From: Enterobacter chengduensis
GTDB lineage: Bacteria; Pseudomonadota; Gammaproteobacteria; Enterobacterales; Enterobacteriaceae
Length of the DNA stretch: 64,000 nucleotides
Direction of reading: 5' to 3'
Assembly (NCBI RefSeq): GCF_001984825.2
Contig: NZ_CP043318.1
Coordinates: 1,178,001 to 1,242,000, forward strand
Numbering within the stretch: position 1 is the stretch's first letter; each line of letters begins with the position of its first letter. A program made the position numbers and the translations under genes. The notes under the pieces are model-generated. The model saw nothing but the letters and a program-made list of their open reading frames with translations, had not been told where the DNA came from and did not search any database. Below, one piece after another: positions 39,469-50,019 of the stretch.

Positions 39469-40764
39469 GTGCTGGAACGTCTGTCATGGAAAAGGCTCGT
39501 CTTTGAACTGATCTTATGCTGTATTCCGGCCTTCATTCTGGGGGCTTTTCTTGGGCACCTGCCGTGGTTTCTGCTGGCGTCGGTCACCGGGCTGCTGATT
39601 TGGCATTTCTGGAACCTGCTGCGCCTCTCGTGGTGGCTATGGGTTGACCGAAGCATGACGCCGCCGCCGGGAAGCGGCAGCTGGGAGCCGCTGCTGTACG
39701 GTCTGCACCAGATGCAGATGCGTAATAAAAAGCGCCGCCGCGAGCTGGGAAGCCTGATTAAACGCTTTCGCAGCGGCGCGGAGTCGCTGCCGGATGCGGT
39801 GATCCTGACCACCGAAGAGGGGACGATCTTCTGGTGTAACGGCCTGGCGCAGCAGCTGCTGGGCCTGCGCTGGCCGGACGACAATGGTCAGAACATCCTC
39901 AACCTTCTGCGCTATCCCGAGTTCACGCTGTATCTGAAAAAGCGTGATTTTAGCCGCCCGCATAACCTCAAGCTCAATAACGGTCGTCATCTGGAAATCC
40001 GCGTGATGCCCTACAGCGATAAGCAGTGGCTGATGGTGGCGCGCGATGTCACCCAGATGCACCAGTTGGAAGGGGCGCGTCGCAACTTCTTCGCCAACGT
40101 CAGCCACGAGCTGCGTACCCCGCTGACCGTGCTTCAGGGCTACCTGGAGATGATGCAGGAGCAAACGCTGGAAGGCGCGCCGCGTGAAAAAGCGCTGCAC
40201 ACCATGCGCGAGCAAACGCACCGCATGGAAGGGCTGGTCAAGCAGCTGCTGACGCTCTCGAAGATTGAGGCGGCGCCTACGCTTGCGCTGAATGACACGA
40301 TAGATGTGCCGATGATGCTGCGGGTCGTGGAGCGTGAAGCGCAGACGTTAAGCCACAAAAAGCATCACCTGACCTTTGAGGTCGACAGCACGCTAAAGGT
40401 GCTGGGCAGCGAAGATGAACTGCGCAGCGCCATTTCTAACCTGGTGTATAACGCGGTGAATCATACCCCGGAGGGGACGGAGATCGTGGTGCGCTGGCGC
40501 CATACCTCAACGGGAGCCGAGTTTAGCGTGGAAGACAACGGGCCGGGGATTGCCCCTGAGCATATTCCGCGCCTGACCGAGCGTTTCTACCGCGTGGATA
40601 AAGCGCGATCGCGGCAGACGGGCGGAAGCGGCCTGGGGCTGGCGATTGTGAAACACGCGGTTAATCACCACGAAAGCCGTCTCGATATTCAGAGTACGCT
40701 GGGGAAAGGAACCCGCTTCAGCTTCGTTATCCCGGAACGTTTAATTGCCAAAAAGATCGCCTGA
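39469..40764 (+). CDS. phoR: Phosphate regulon sensor kinase PhoR
   Basis: 431 residues from a GTG start (E. coli also GTG). Two membrane helices near residues 10-50, a charged linker, a PAS domain (about 95-195), then the HisKA domain with His213 ([10 protein letters not shown]) and the HATPase domain (N box [18 protein letters not shown]1 [12 protein letters not shown]2 [12 protein letters not shown]). It autophosphorylates and phosphorylates PhoB when phosphate is limiting, in contact with the Pst transporter and PhoU. Confidence 0.97.
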   Translation: MLERLSWKRLVFELILCCIPAFILGAFLGHLPWFLLASVTGLLIWHFWNLLRLSWWLWVDRSMTPPPGSGSWEPLLYGLHQMQMRNKKRRRELGSLIKRFRSGAESLPDAVILTTEEGTIFWCNGLAQQLLGLRWPDDNGQNILNLLRYPEFTLYLKKRDFSRPHNLKLNNGRHLEIRVMPYSDKQWLMVARDVTQMHQLEGARRNFFANVSHELRTPLTVLQGYLEMMQEQTLEGAPREKALHTMREQTHRMEGLVKQLLTLSKIEAAPTLALNDTIDVPMMLRVVEREAQTLSHKKHHLTFEVDSTLKVLGSEDELRSAISNLVYNAVNHTPEGTEIVVRWRHTSTGAEFSVEDNGPGIAPEHIPRLTERFYRVDKARSRQTGGSGLGLAIVKHAVNHHESRLDIQSTLGKGTRFSFVIPERLIAKKIA

Positions 40765-40792
40765 CGGCAGGCGTGTCATTTTACCTTTCCAC

Positions 40793-40821
40793 GGGTCAGC
40801 CATCGCTGGCCCGTTTGCTTT
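40793..40821 (+). terminator. Hairpin after phoR
   Basis: GGGTCAGC and GCTGGCCC form a stem (one G-T pair) around CATC, followed by GTTTGCTTTG. It is a modest intrinsic terminator of phoBR. Confidence 0.55.
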
Positions 40822-41173
40822 GCAGTCAAGCGAAACGCGAATGAATTTTATACGGCTGACCGTTTTTTGTTCGCATGATTAGCCATGGGTTTTTCTTATA
40901 AATAGCGTATTGTTCTGGTGCGTATTTTCATGCTGGCATATTGTTCTGGTTTTGCGATCCCACCTTGCCTTTAAACGTTATAAGCGTTTAAATTGCGCCC
41001 CAGATACTGTCAGACCGACTGTATTTGCGTGGTAAATCGAAAAACTATTCTTCTCCACGCCAGGACGGGAGCATATCCCGCTGAAATTGAGCAAATTTTC
41101 GGCTGTATCGTCCCGTCAGGGATATCGAAAATCTCAATGTTTTCAACACCACATCCACAGGCAGTAAGGTTTT
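40822..41173 (+). promoter_or_regulatory. Long leader/upstream region of brnQ
   Basis: This stretch has no convincing gene. Visible are an inverted repeat TTTAAACG (40970) / CGTTTAAA (40985) spaced by 7 bp, two TATTGTTCTGGT copies near 40909 and 40939, and GACGGGA near 41065, which can pair with either a near TCCCG or a far TCCCGTC. It probably contains the brnQ promoter and a structured 5' leader. Lrp control is possible from general knowledge, but no site was identified. Confidence 0.45.
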
Positions 41174-42493
41174 ATGACCCATCACTTAAAATCGCGTGAC
41201 ATCATCGCGCTGGGCTTTATGACATTTGCGCTGTTCGTTGGCGCAGGCAACATCATTTTCCCTCCAATGGTTGGCTTACAGGCGGGTGAACACGTCTGGA
41301 CCGCCGCGTTTGGTTTCCTGATTACTGCCGTGGGTCTGCCTGTGCTGACCGTCATCGCGCTGGCGAAGGTCGGCGGCGGCGTGGATAGCCTCAGCACCCC
41401 GATTGGCAAAGTGGCTGGCGTTCTGCTGGCAACCGTCTGCTATCTGGCCGTAGGCCCGCTGTTTGCCACCCCGCGTACCGCGACCGTCTCCTTCGAAGTG
41501 GGTATTGCTCCCCTGACCGGTGACGGCGCGATGCCGCTGTTTATTTACAGCCTGATCTACTTCGCGATCGTGATTCTGGTTTCCCTCTATCCGGGCAAAC
41601 TGCTGGATACCGTGGGTAACTTCCTGGCCCCGCTGAAAATTGTCGCGCTGATTGTTCTGGCGGTAGCGGCCATCGTCTGGCCAGCAGGCCCGATCAGCGA
41701 CGCGATGGACGCCTATAAAAACGCCGCGTTTTCTAACGGTTTTGTGAACGGCTATCTGACGATGGATACGCTGGGCGCCATGGTGTTTGGTATCGTTATT
41801 GTTAACGCCGCGCGTTCCCGCGGCGTGACCGAAGCGCGTCTGCTGACCCGCTATACCATCTGGGCTGGCCTGATGGCCGGCGTGGGCCTGACGCTGCTGT
41901 ATCTGGCGCTGTTCCGTCTGGGGTCCGATAGCGCCATGCTGGTCGATCAGAACGCCAACGGTGCGGCTATCCTGCACGCCTACGTCCAGCACACCTTCGG
42001 CGGTGCGGGCAGTATGCTGCTGGCGGCACTCATCTTCCTGGCCTGTCTGGTGACCGCGGTTGGCCTGACCTGCGCCTGTGCAGAGTTCTTTGCACAGTAT
42101 CTGCCGCTCTCTTACCGCACCCTGGTGTTTATCCTCGGTATCTTCTCTATGGCGGTGTCCAACCTCGGTCTGAGCCACCTGATTCAGGTCTCTATTCCGG
42201 TACTGACGGCGATTTATCCGCCTTGCATCGTGCTGGTGGTGCTGAGCTTCACCCGCCCGTGGTGGAACAACTCCTCACGAATTATTGCGCCAGCCATGTT
42301 TATCAGCCTGATTTTTGGTATCCTTGACGGGATTAAAGCATCAGCTTTCGCTGGAATTCTGCCAGCCTGGACACAGCGTCTGCCGCTGTCCGAGCAGGGC
42401 CTGGCCTGGCTGATGCCTACCGTTGTTGCGCTGGTTCTGGCGATTATCTGGGACCGTGCTGCAGGGCGTCAGGTTGCATCGAACGCGCATTAA
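41174..42493 (+). CDS. brnQ: Branched-chain amino acid transporter BrnQ (LIV-II)
   Basis: 439 residues with 12 predicted membrane helices; the start [26 protein letters not shown] matches E. coli. Sodium- or proton-coupled importer of leucine, isoleucine and valine. [22 protein letters not shown] is the family signature near the N-terminus. TAAGG precedes the ATG. It lies 409 bp after phoR and ends at a strong terminator that also stands 30-60 bp before proY. Confidence 0.96.
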   Translation: MTHHLKSRDIIALGFMTFALFVGAGNIIFPPMVGLQAGEHVWTAAFGFLITAVGLPVLTVIALAKVGGGVDSLSTPIGKVAGVLLATVCYLAVGPLFATPRTATVSFEVGIAPLTGDGAMPLFIYSLIYFAIVILVSLYPGKLLDTVGNFLAPLKIVALIVLAVAAIVWPAGPISDAMDAYKNAAFSNGFVNGYLTMDTLGAMVFGIVIVNAARSRGVTEARLLTRYTIWAGLMAGVGLTLLYLALFRLGSDSAMLVDQNANGAAILHAYVQHTFGGAGSMLLAALIFLACLVTAVGLTCACAEFFAQYLPLSYRTLVFILGIFSMAVSNLGLSHLIQVSIPVLTAIYPPCIVLVVLSFTRPWWNNSSRIIAPAMFISLIFGILDGIKASAFAGILPAWTQRLPLSEQGLAWLMPTVVALVLAIIWDRAAGRQVASNAH

Positions 42494-42513
42494 TCAACGG
42501 CAACAAACTGTTT

Positions 42514-42544
42514 AACCACGGGGCTTAAGGCCCCGTGGTTTTTT
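42514..42544 (+). terminator. Strong terminator after brnQ
   Basis: AACCACGGGGC (42514-42524) pairs with GCCCCGTGGTT (42530-42540), followed by a long T run. It lies between brnQ and proY, so proY depends on read-through or on a promoter within this short gap. Confidence 0.93.
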
Positions 42545-42574
42545 GTTTTTTTCGTGTTGAATGGCAAGATTTAA

Positions 42575-43948
42575 ATGGAAAGCACTAACAAACTTAAACG
42601 TGGATTGAGCACGCGCCACATCCGCTTTATGGCGCTGGGCTCTGCTATCGGCACCGGTCTTTTTTATGGCTCGGCAGATGCCATCAAAATGGCCGGTCCC
42701 AGCGTGCTGATGGCGTACATCATCGGCGGCGTGGCGGCGTATATCATCATGCGCGCGCTCGGCGAAATGTCGGTTCACAACCCGTCCGCCAGCTCATTCT
42801 CCCGCTATGCGCAGGAAAACCTCGGCCCGCTGGCCGGATTTATCACCGGCTGGACCTACTGCTTCGAAATCCTGATTGTCGCCATTGCCGACGTGACGGC
42901 GTTCGGCATCTATATGGGCGTCTGGTTCCCGGCGGTGCCGCACTGGATATGGGTGCTGAGCGTGGTGCTGATTATCTGCGCCGTCAACCTGATGAGCGTG
43001 AAGGTGTTCGGCGAGCTGGAGTTCTGGTTCTCCTTCTTCAAGGTCGCCACCATCATCATCATGATTGTGGCCGGTTTTGGCATCATTATCTGGGGTATCG
43101 GCAACGGCGGGCAGCCGACCGGTATTCACAACCTCTGGAGCAACGGGGGCTTCTTCAGCAACGGCTGGCTCGGGATGGTCATGTCGCTGCAGATGGTGAT
43201 GTTCGCCTACGGCGGTATTGAGATTATCGGCATCACCGCCGGGGAAGCGAAAGACCCGGAGAAATCCATTCCGCGCGCCATCAACTCGGTGCCGATGCGT
43301 ATTCTGGTGTTCTACGTGGGTACGCTGTTCGTGATCATGTCCATCTACCCGTGGAACCAGGTCGGCACCAACGGTAGCCCGTTTGTTCTGACCTTCCAGC
43401 ATATGGGCATCGCTTTTGCGGCCAGCATTCTGAACTTTGTGGTGCTGACCGCGTCGCTCTCCGCGATTAACAGCGACGTCTTTGGCGTGGGCCGCATGCT
43501 GCACGGCATGGCGGAGCAGGGCAGCGCGCCGAAGGTGTTCGCCAAAACCTCGCGCCGCGGCACGCCGTGGGTGACCGTTGTGGTGATGGCCGTGGCGCTG
43601 CTGTTCTCGGTTTACCTGAACTACATCATGCCGGAGAACGTCTTCCTGGTGATTGCGTCGCTGGCGACCTTCGCGACGGTGTGGGTGTGGATCATGATCC
43701 TGCTGTCGCAGATTGCCTTCCGCCGCCGCCTGTCGCCGGATGAGGCGAAAGCGCTGAAGTTCAAGGTCCCGGGCGGGGTGGCAACCACCGTCGTCGGGCT
43801 GATCTTCCTGGTGTTCATCATCGGCCTGATTGGCTACCATCCGGACACCCGCATTTCGCTGTACGTGGGCTGCGCGTGGATCGTGCTGCTGCTGGTGGGC
43901 TGGGTGTTTAAATGCCGCCGCGACCGCCAGCTTGCGGAAGTGCAGTAA
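42575..43948 (+). CDS. proY: Proline-specific permease ProY
   Basis: 457 residues, the E. coli length. Amino acid-polyamine-organocation family with 12 helices; the start [32 protein letters not shown] includes the AIGTGLF signature. [22 protein letters not shown] is the conserved loop between helices 6 and 7. In Salmonella ProY is a cryptic proline transporter. The ribosome site is poor (GGCAAG), and expression may be low. A dispersed repeat and the malZ control region follow. Confidence 0.94.
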   Translation: MESTNKLKRGLSTRHIRFMALGSAIGTGLFYGSADAIKMAGPSVLMAYIIGGVAAYIIMRALGEMSVHNPSASSFSRYAQENLGPLAGFITGWTYCFEILIVAIADVTAFGIYMGVWFPAVPHWIWVLSVVLIICAVNLMSVKVFGELEFWFSFFKVATIIIMIVAGFGIIIWGIGNGGQPTGIHNLWSNGGFFSNGWLGMVMSLQMVMFAYGGIEIIGITAGEAKDPEKSIPRAINSVPMRILVFYVGTLFVIMSIYPWNQVGTNGSPFVLTFQHMGIAFAASILNFVVLTASLSAINSDVFGVGRMLHGMAEQGSAPKVFAKTSRRGTPWVTVVVMAVALLFSVYLNYIMPENVFLVIASLATFATVWVWIMILLSQIAFRRRLSPDEAKALKFKVPGGVATTVVGLIFLVFIIGLIGYHPDTRISLYVGCAWIVLLLVGWVFKCRRDRQLAEVQ

Positions 43949-43957
43949 CATCTTTTT

Positions 43958-43998
43958 CCCTCTCCCTGTGGGAGAGGGTTAGGTTGAGGGCATCAGGC
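43958..43998. repeat. Dispersed palindromic repeat after proY
   Basis: CCCTCTCCCTGTGGGAGAGG continues with GTTAGGTTGAGGGCATCAGG. Same family as the copy after mak. Confidence 0.8.
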
Positions 43999-44008
43999 CG
44001 CACTGATC

Positions 44009-44031
44009 CCTCATCCCCCGTCCTCCTCCCC
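44009..44031 (-). promoter_or_regulatory. Two MalT boxes upstream of malZ
   Basis: Read on the minus strand, 44009-44018 is GGGGATGAGG and 44022-44031 is GGGGAGGAGG. Both fit the MalT consensus GGGGA(T/G)GAGG. They lie about 80-100 bp before malZ and imply activation by MalT with maltotriose. Confidence 0.75.
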
Positions 44032-44109
44032 CAATAAATCCCTTCATGGTGAGCTATCCTTAACCACCCTGTGGCAAGGTGACGTCAATTTCATCAAAGG
44101 GGATTCGTG

Positions 44110-45927
44110 ATGTTAAACGCCTGGCACCTTCCGGTTGCCCCATTTGTTAAGCAAAACAAAGACAACCTTGTGATTACGCTCTGGCTGGCGGGGGAAAATC
44201 AGCCTGAACGCGTGACGCTCCGCGCCGAAATCGATAACGAAGAGACCGGGCTGAAAATGCACAAGCTGCGCAGCCAGCCGCAGCCGGGGATCACGGCGTG
44301 GCGGGCGAATATCGACCTGAATAGCGGACAGCCGCGCCGCCGCTATAGCTTCAAACTGCTGTGGAATAACCGCCAGCTGTGGTTTACCCCGCAGGGGTTT
44401 AGCCGTTTCCCGCCTCCCCGGCTGGAGCAGTTCGCGGTTGATTACCCGGACAACGGCCCGCAGTGGGTTAACGATCAGGTCTTTTACCAGATTTTCCCGG
44501 ACCGTTTTGCGCGCAGCGAAAAGCGTACTGCCGATCAGGATAAGGTCTATTACCACCATGCGGCAGGTCATGACATCATTCTGAAGGCGTGGGATGAGCC
44601 GCTGACCGCCCAGGCGGGGGGATCGACCTTCTACGGCGGCGACCTCGACGGCATCAGCGAAAAGCTGCCGTACCTGAAAAAACTCGGCGTGACGGCCCTG
44701 TATCTCAACCCGGTGTTTAAAGCCCCGAGCGTGCACAAATACGATACCGAAGATTATCGCCACGTTGACGCGCAGTTTGGCGGCGACGAGGCGCTGCTTC
44801 GCCTGCGTAAGAACACGCAAAACGAAGGCATGCGCCTGATTCTGGACGGCGTATTTAACCACAGCGGAGATTCGCACGCCTGGTTTGACCGGCATAACCA
44901 GTCGATGGGCGGGGCGTGCCATAACCCAGACTCGCCGCAGCGCGACTGGTACAGCTTTAACGAGGAGGGACGCGCGCTGGACTGGCTGGGCTACCCGAGC
45001 CTGCCGAAGCTGGATTTCCAGTCGTCAACGCTGGTGAATGAGGTTTACGGCGGCGAGGACAGCATCGTCCGCCACTGGCTCAAAGAACCGTGGAATATGG
45101 ACGGCTGGCGTCTGGACGTGGTGCATATGCTCGGCGAGGCGGGCGGGGCGCGCAATAATCTTCAGCACGTCGCCGGGATCGCGCGCGCGGCGAAGGCGGC
45201 CCGGCCGGAGGCGTTCGTCTTTGGCGAGCACTTTGGCGACGCGCGCCAGTGGCTGCAGAATGATGCGGAAGATGCGGCGATGAACTATCGCGGCTTTACC
45301 TTCCCGCTGTGGGGGTTCCTCGCCAACACCGATATCTCCTACGATCCGAATCACATCGACGCGGAAACCTGCATGGCGTGGATGGAGAACTATCGCGCCG
45401 GCCTGTCCCATCAGCAGCAGCTGCGGATGTTTAACCAGCTCGATAGCCATGATACCGCGCGCTTTAAGTCCCTGCTCGGCAAGGACGCGGCCCGCCTGCC
45501 GCTGGCGGTGACCTGGCTCTTCACCTGGCCGGGCGTGCCGTGCATCTATTACGGCGACGAAGTGGGGCTGGACGGCAACAACGATCCGTTCTGCCGCAAA
45601 ACCTTCCCGTGGGAACCTGAGAAACAGGACAAGGTGCTGTTCAGCCTGTATCAGCGGCTGGCGAAGCTGCGTAAGCAGAGTCTCGCCCTGCGCTTCGGCG
45701 GCTGTCAGGTGGTGTACGCCCACGATAACGTGGTGGTGTTTGCCCGCGTCTATAACCAGCAGCGCGTGCTGGTGGCGATTAACCGGGGCGAGGCCTGCGA
45801 AGTGGTGCTGGATGATTCCCCGCTGCTGAAGGTGGCTGGGTGGAGGAATAAGGAGGGCAAGGCGACGATACAGGACGGCGTGCTGGCGCTGCCTGCGATA
45901 TCCGCGACGATCTGGCTCGGCAGCTAA
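44110..45927 (+). CDS. malZ: Maltodextrin glucosidase MalZ
   Basis: 605 residues from the ATG at 44110; a GTG one codon earlier is less likely. An N-terminal beta domain (1-110) precedes a GH13 TIM barrel. Conserved regions: LDGVFNHSG, the nucleophile block [11 protein letters not shown], acid/base [10 protein letters not shown] and [11 protein letters not shown]. Cytoplasmic; it removes glucose from the reducing end of maltodextrins. Monocistronic, with MalT boxes upstream. An inverted repeat begins 8 bp after the stop. Confidence 0.95.
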   Translation: MLNAWHLPVAPFVKQNKDNLVITLWLAGENQPERVTLRAEIDNEETGLKMHKLRSQPQPGITAWRANIDLNSGQPRRRYSFKLLWNNRQLWFTPQGFSRFPPPRLEQFAVDYPDNGPQWVNDQVFYQIFPDRFARSEKRTADQDKVYYHHAAGHDIILKAWDEPLTAQAGGSTFYGGDLDGISEKLPYLKKLGVTALYLNPVFKAPSVHKYDTEDYRHVDAQFGGDEALLRLRKNTQNEGMRLILDGVFNHSGDSHAWFDRHNQSMGGACHNPDSPQRDWYSFNEEGRALDWLGYPSLPKLDFQSSTLVNEVYGGEDSIVRHWLKEPWNMDGWRLDVVHMLGEAGGARNNLQHVAGIARAAKAARPEAFVFGEHFGDARQWLQNDAEDAAMNYRGFTFPLWGFLANTDISYDPNHIDAETCMAWMENYRAGLSHQQQLRMFNQLDSHDTARFKSLLGKDAARLPLAVTWLFTWPGVPCIYYGDEVGLDGNNDPFCRKTFPWEPEKQDKVLFSLYQRLAKLRKQSLALRFGGCQVVYAHDNVVVFARVYNQQRVLVAINRGEACEVVLDDSPLLKVAGWRNKEGKATIQDGVLALPAISATIWLGS

Positions 45928-45934
45928 CCCGCGA

Positions 45935-46015
45935 ATGTTTCCACCTTTTAAGATGGCGCAAATGCAACCATTTGTGTCAATCTTAACGGATCGTTTACGG
46001 TGAAGGTGGAAACAT
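45935..46015 (+). other. Nested inverted repeat covering the ribosome site of the DUF2339 gene
   Basis: ATGTTTCCACCTT (45935-45947) is perfectly complementary to AAGGTGGAAACAT (46003-46015), which contains the ribosome site and the first two bases of the start codon. Inside, TTAAGAT (45948-45954) pairs with ATCTTAA (45980-45986), and CGCAAATG (45957-45964) pairs with CATTTGTG (45969-45976) around CAAC. As RNA this would form one long hairpin that hides the start site. No similar element is seen elsewhere in the window. Confidence 0.75.
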
Positions 46016-48635
46016 GGACGAGCTTTACATCCTTGGCTGTTTATTCCTGGTTTTTGCGCTGCTGGTTGCGCCCGTGCTTGCGGTTATAGGGTTTAACCGA
46101 AGTACGGCAGCGCGGCAGGAGATTGCCCGGCTGCGCCAGCGCATAGAGGCGCTTGAGCAGCGCGGCGCGGCTTATAACCCGCCGGAACCGGTGCAGCCCG
46201 CCGCCTCGAATAGTGTGACCGCGCCGGTGGTCGAGGACGTTCCCGCGCCGGTCGACCCCTGGCGGCCTGATATTCCCGCTGCGGTGGCAGAACCCGCGCC
46301 TTCCCCGGTCCCGGCACCTGCGGCAAAACAGCCGTCTGCCTTTGGCGGCATCCTGACGTCGCTGGCGCGCTGGTTCATGCAGGGGAATCCGCTGGCGAAG
46401 CTTGGGATCCTGCTGCTCTTCCTCGGCCTCTCCTTCCTGCTGCGCTATACCGTCGAACATTCCCTGTTCCCGCTTGAGCTGCGCCTCGTGGCAGCGGCGC
46501 TGTTTGCCATCGTTCTGCTGGCGGTCGGGTGGCGGCTGCGGCACAGGCAGCGCGTCTATGCGCTGATCCTGCAGGGCGGGGCGACCGGCGTGCTCTACCT
46601 GACGGTGTTTGGCGCGTTTCGGCTCTGGCAAATGCTGCCGATGACGCTCGCCTTTGCGCTGCTGGTGGTGATTTGCGCGGCGAGCGTCGGGCTGGCGGTG
46701 CTGCAGAAGGCGCTGAGCCTTGCCATGCTGGCGAGCCTTGGCGGGTATCTTGCGCCGCTGCTCTTATCTACCGGGGGCGGCAGCTTTGTGGCGCTGTTCT
46801 CTTTCTATCTCCTGCTGTCCATCGGCATTCTCGCTATCAGCATCTGGCAGCACTGGCGCGAGCTGAATCTCCTCGGGCTGCTGTTCACCTTCGGCGTGGG
46901 CGGCCTGTGGGGGCTGAATGACTACCAGCCGGAAGACTATGGGGTTTGCCAGCTGTTCCTGATTGCCAATACGCTGATCTTCGGCGTGCTGAGCGTGGCG
47001 CTGTCGCTGCGGGCGCAGGAGAAAGGGAAGCAGATCGTTGACGGTGTGCTGCTGTTTGCCCCGCCGCTGATCGGCTTCGGGATGCAGTACGGCATGACGC
47101 AGCACTGGGTCTACGGCCCGGCGCTGAGCGCGCTGGGATACGGCGCATTTTATCTCACCCTCGCGTTCCTTGCGCTGCGGCGCTATCCCTCCCTCGGACG
47201 GCCGCTGGTCATGGCGGCGCTGGCGATCGGCGGCGGATTCGCGACGCTCGCCATTCCTCTGGCGCTGTCGGCGCGCTGGACGGCGATGGCCTGGGCGCTG
47301 GAAGGGCTGGGTATCCTCTGGCTGGGCGTGCAGCAGCACCAGCGCCGCATGCAATACAGCGGGACGGCGCTGCTGGTGCTGGCGCTCGGCAGCGCGCTGT
47401 GGGCGCAAACGAGCGGCGTGACGTCGCTGAGCCTGCTCCTTATCTTCGCCATTCTCAGCCTTTGCTTGCTGGCCGCGGCCTGGCTGTGGCGGGCTCTCTT
47501 CCTGCCGGCCAGCCGGGCGCTGCTGGCCGGCGGGCTGCTTTTCTGGCTCGTGGCACTCCTGGGCGCGTCGCAGCTGGCGCTGACGAAACAATTACCGGTT
47601 CTGGCGGGCGTGCTGGCGCTGACGGCGGCGTCGGTCTGGGGCTGGCAGCAGGTGGCCGCGCGTCTGGCGTGGCGAGAGCTGGATGCCAGCAAATGGCTGC
47701 TGTGGCCGATTATGCTGCTGATGGTGGGGTATCAGATCTGGCATCAGCAGATCGTTGCCGCCGGCTGGGTAAACCTGGCCTGGTGCGTTGCGCTTCCCGC
47801 CGCGCTGATGCTGCTGCGGCGCGACGATGTACGGCTGCTGCCGCGCATCGCGATGGGGCTGCATCTGTCGCTGTTCTGGATGATTTTACTGGCGCTGGCC
47901 GCCGAGCTTTACTGGTTTGCCCGGTCTCTGCCGTGGGGCATGGCGGCCTGGGGCAGCGGATTAGCGCTGGCCGCAGGCGGCGGGGTAATTATGGCGCTTT
48001 CTGCTGCGGTACGGCGTCGCGTGTGGCCGTTCCGGGAGTGGCCTGCGCTCTACGCCTGCCTGGCACCGATCCCCGTGGTCGTGGCGCTGCTGGTACTGCT
48101 GGTTTTGACCAATTTCCAGGACGGCGTGGTCTATCGCCAGACCTGGCTGCCGCTGGTGAATCCGCTTGAGGAAGGTGCCGCGTTCGCGTTGCTGGGGCTG
48201 GTGGTCTTTTATCTCGCGGTGAAGCGCTACTACCCGGCATTGCCTGCGCAAGCGCGCCCGTGGCCTGCCGTCGTGCTCATGGCGTTTGGCTTCTGGTGGC
48301 TAAACGGCGCGCTGATGCGCGCCCTGGCCTGGTACGGCGACGTGGCCTGGAATATGGCATCGCTATGGGATTCGCGGCTTATCCAGACCAGCTTTGCTCT
48401 GTTCTGGATGCTGAGCGCGCTGGTGTTGATGATCCATGCCACCCGCCGGGCTTCCCGGCAGGAGTGGCTCTGCGGTGCCGCGCTGCTAGGCGTGGTGATG
48501 GTTAAGCTGATGCTGGTGGACAGCGCGGGCGGAGGCGGTCTGTCGCGCGTGGTGGCGTTTATCGGCGTGGCGATACTGGTATTGATCGTGGGCTATTTCT
48601 CACCGCTGCCGCCAAAAACAGGAGATGAAAAATGA
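46014..48635 (+). CDS. DUF2339 polytopic membrane protein
   Basis: 873 residues. One N-terminal helix (LYILGCLFLVFALLVAPVLAVIGF) is followed by a coiled-coil stretch and a proline/alanine-rich cytoplasmic or periplasmic linker (about 55-110), then more than twenty predicted membrane helices to the end. LAKLGILLLFLGLSFLLRY and SLGGYLAPLLLSTG are characteristic of DUF2339. Function unknown. Proteins of this family often occur next to DUF3999, as here (4-bp overlap). AAGGTGG precedes the ATG but is buried in an inverted repeat. Not in this place in E. coli K-12. Confidence 0.85.
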   Translation: MDELYILGCLFLVFALLVAPVLAVIGFNRSTAARQEIARLRQRIEALEQRGAAYNPPEPVQPAASNSVTAPVVEDVPAPVDPWRPDIPAAVAEPAPSPVPAPAAKQPSAFGGILTSLARWFMQGNPLAKLGILLLFLGLSFLLRYTVEHSLFPLELRLVAAALFAIVLLAVGWRLRHRQRVYALILQGGATGVLYLTVFGAFRLWQMLPMTLAFALLVVICAASVGLAVLQKALSLAMLASLGGYLAPLLLSTGGGSFVALFSFYLLLSIGILAISIWQHWRELNLLGLLFTFGVGGLWGLNDYQPEDYGVCQLFLIANTLIFGVLSVALSLRAQEKGKQIVDGVLLFAPPLIGFGMQYGMTQHWVYGPALSALGYGAFYLTLAFLALRRYPSLGRPLVMAALAIGGGFATLAIPLALSARWTAMAWALEGLGILWLGVQQHQRRMQYSGTALLVLALGSALWAQTSGVTSLSLLLIFAILSLCLLAAAWLWRALFLPASRALLAGGLLFWLVALLGASQLALTKQLPVLAGVLALTAASVWGWQQVAARLAWRELDASKWLLWPIMLLMVGYQIWHQQIVAAGWVNLAWCVALPAALMLLRRDDVRLLPRIAMGLHLSLFWMILLALAAELYWFARSLPWGMAAWGSGLALAAGGGVIMALSAAVRRRVWPFREWPALYACLAPIPVVVALLVLLVLTNFQDGVVYRQTWLPLVNPLEEGAAFALLGLVVFYLAVKRYYPALPAQARPWPAVVLMAFGFWWLNGALMRALAWYGDVAWNMASLWDSRLIQTSFALFWMLSALVLMIHATRRASRQEWLCGAALLGVVMVKLMLVDSAGGGGLSRVVAFIGVAILVLIVGYFSPLPPKTGDEK

Positions 48636-50017
48636 AATGGATGAAAGCGATAGCGTGTACCGCGCTGCTGGCGCTTTCCGGCCCGGCGCTCAGCGACGAG
48701 GGACAAACGGAATCGCCCCGGGACTATGCCTTTGGGCGTTCACTGGATACGTCTGCTCCTTCCCAGTGGTATCGGGTGATGCTGCCGCTCGCCGTCTATG
48801 CGCAAAGCACGTCACCGGACCTGCATGACGTTCGCGTCTTTAACCGGTCGGGCGAGCCGGTTCCCTTTAGCCTGATCGCCGCGACGCGCCCGCAGGCGTC
48901 AGTGCAATCCACGGCGCTTCGCCTCTTTCCGCTGGACGCCTCGCCGCTTGCGCCTGCGTCAGACGCCGGTGACAGCGATAAGATCCTGCTTCGTTCCCGA
49001 AACGGCGTGGAAATTGTGCTGGAGGGGCAAAAAGCCGCGGCAGCCGGGCAACATTATCTGCTGACCTTGCCGGAGCAGGCGTCGGGCGAGCTGGCTGTAT
49101 CCCAGCTGCAGCTGCTCTGGGATACCCCTCAGTCGTCGTGGCAGGGAACGGCGTCGGTCTATTACAGCGAGGATCTTAAGCGCTGGTATACCCTGGGCGA
49201 GGATATGCCGCTGCTGGACGTCGCCAGCGGGCAGGATCGCCTTAAGCTCGATCGGATCGATACCGAGACGGTGTTATCTCCCGACGCGAATCGCTATCTC
49301 ATGGTGGTGCTGAATGCGCAGAGCCAGGGGGTAACCCTGACCGGCGTGAACGCCATCAGCGCACCTGCGCAGGCGGACCCGGAAGAGATCAACCTTGAGG
49401 GGGAAGGGGAGCCGCTGTCGGCAAGCGAAGCGATGTGGCGCTGGGCGCGTCCCCAGCCGCTGCGTGCGGTCAGCATCTCGCTGAACGGCGACGGTGTCCT
49501 TCCCGTGGATATCGCGTGGCGGAGTTCGGAAAAAGACGCATGGCACCCCCTGAAAAAAGAGGTTATTTACCGTCTGGAGGGGAAAACGTCCGGACCGGTT
49601 TCGCTGGGCGGGGGCCTGGTGCAGGCCGTGAAAATCACGACGCTGAATGCGCGTCTGCCTGAATACCTGCCGGGGGTTACGGGACATCGCGACCGCTACG
49701 ACCTGGTGTTCAACGCGCAGGGGAAAGCGCCGTTCGTGCTCGCCTGGGGCAACGGCGCTGCAAAGCCAGCAAACGTCGAGCCCGATATGCTGATCCCCGC
49801 CGAGCTGCGCAAAACCTATGATATGGCGAACCTGCCGCAGGCCGACGTTGTGGATGATGTTGCGTTAGGCGGCGAGGCGCGTCTGACCGCCACCTCTGCG
49901 GCCGATCGGGAGAGCAGGAGGAACACCCTGCTGGTGTGGGGCGTGCTGATTGCGGGCGTGATTCTGCTGGCGGGCATGGCCTGGCGCATCTGGCGAGAGG
50001 TGCAGCGTAAGGCATAA
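48632..50017 (+). CDS. DUF3999 family protein
   Basis: 461 residues. A signal peptide (MKWMKAIACTALLALSGPALS) precedes a large periplasmic beta-rich region with YRVMLPLAVYAQSTSPDLHDVRVFNRSGEPVPFSL, a pattern also seen in discoidin-like carbohydrate-binding modules. One membrane helix near the C-terminus (LLVWGVLIAGVILLAGMAWRIW) anchors it in the inner membrane. Function unknown. Overlaps the DUF2339 gene by 4 bp (ATGA), so the two are co-translated and likely act together. A bidirectional terminator follows. Confidence 0.85.
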   Translation: MKWMKAIACTALLALSGPALSDEGQTESPRDYAFGRSLDTSAPSQWYRVMLPLAVYAQSTSPDLHDVRVFNRSGEPVPFSLIAATRPQASVQSTALRLFPLDASPLAPASDAGDSDKILLRSRNGVEIVLEGQKAAAAGQHYLLTLPEQASGELAVSQLQLLWDTPQSSWQGTASVYYSEDLKRWYTLGEDMPLLDVASGQDRLKLDRIDTETVLSPDANRYLMVVLNAQSQGVTLTGVNAISAPAQADPEEINLEGEGEPLSASEAMWRWARPQPLRAVSISLNGDGVLPVDIAWRSSEKDAWHPLKKEVIYRLEGKTSGPVSLGGGLVQAVKITTLNARLPEYLPGVTGHRDRYDLVFNAQGKAPFVLAWGNGAAKPANVEPDMLIPAELRKTYDMANLPQADVVDDVALGGEARLTATSAADRESRRNTLLVWGVLIAGVILLAGMAWRIWREVQRKA

Positions 50018-50019
50018 AA

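Noticed and set aside
41137..41199. 20-codon frame overlapping the brnQ start
   Set aside because: No ribosome site and no branched-chain codon run, so not a convincing leader peptide.
42794..43951. 385-residue minus-strand frame over proY
   Set aside because: His/Asp/Gln-rich antisense of membrane helices; proY is certain.
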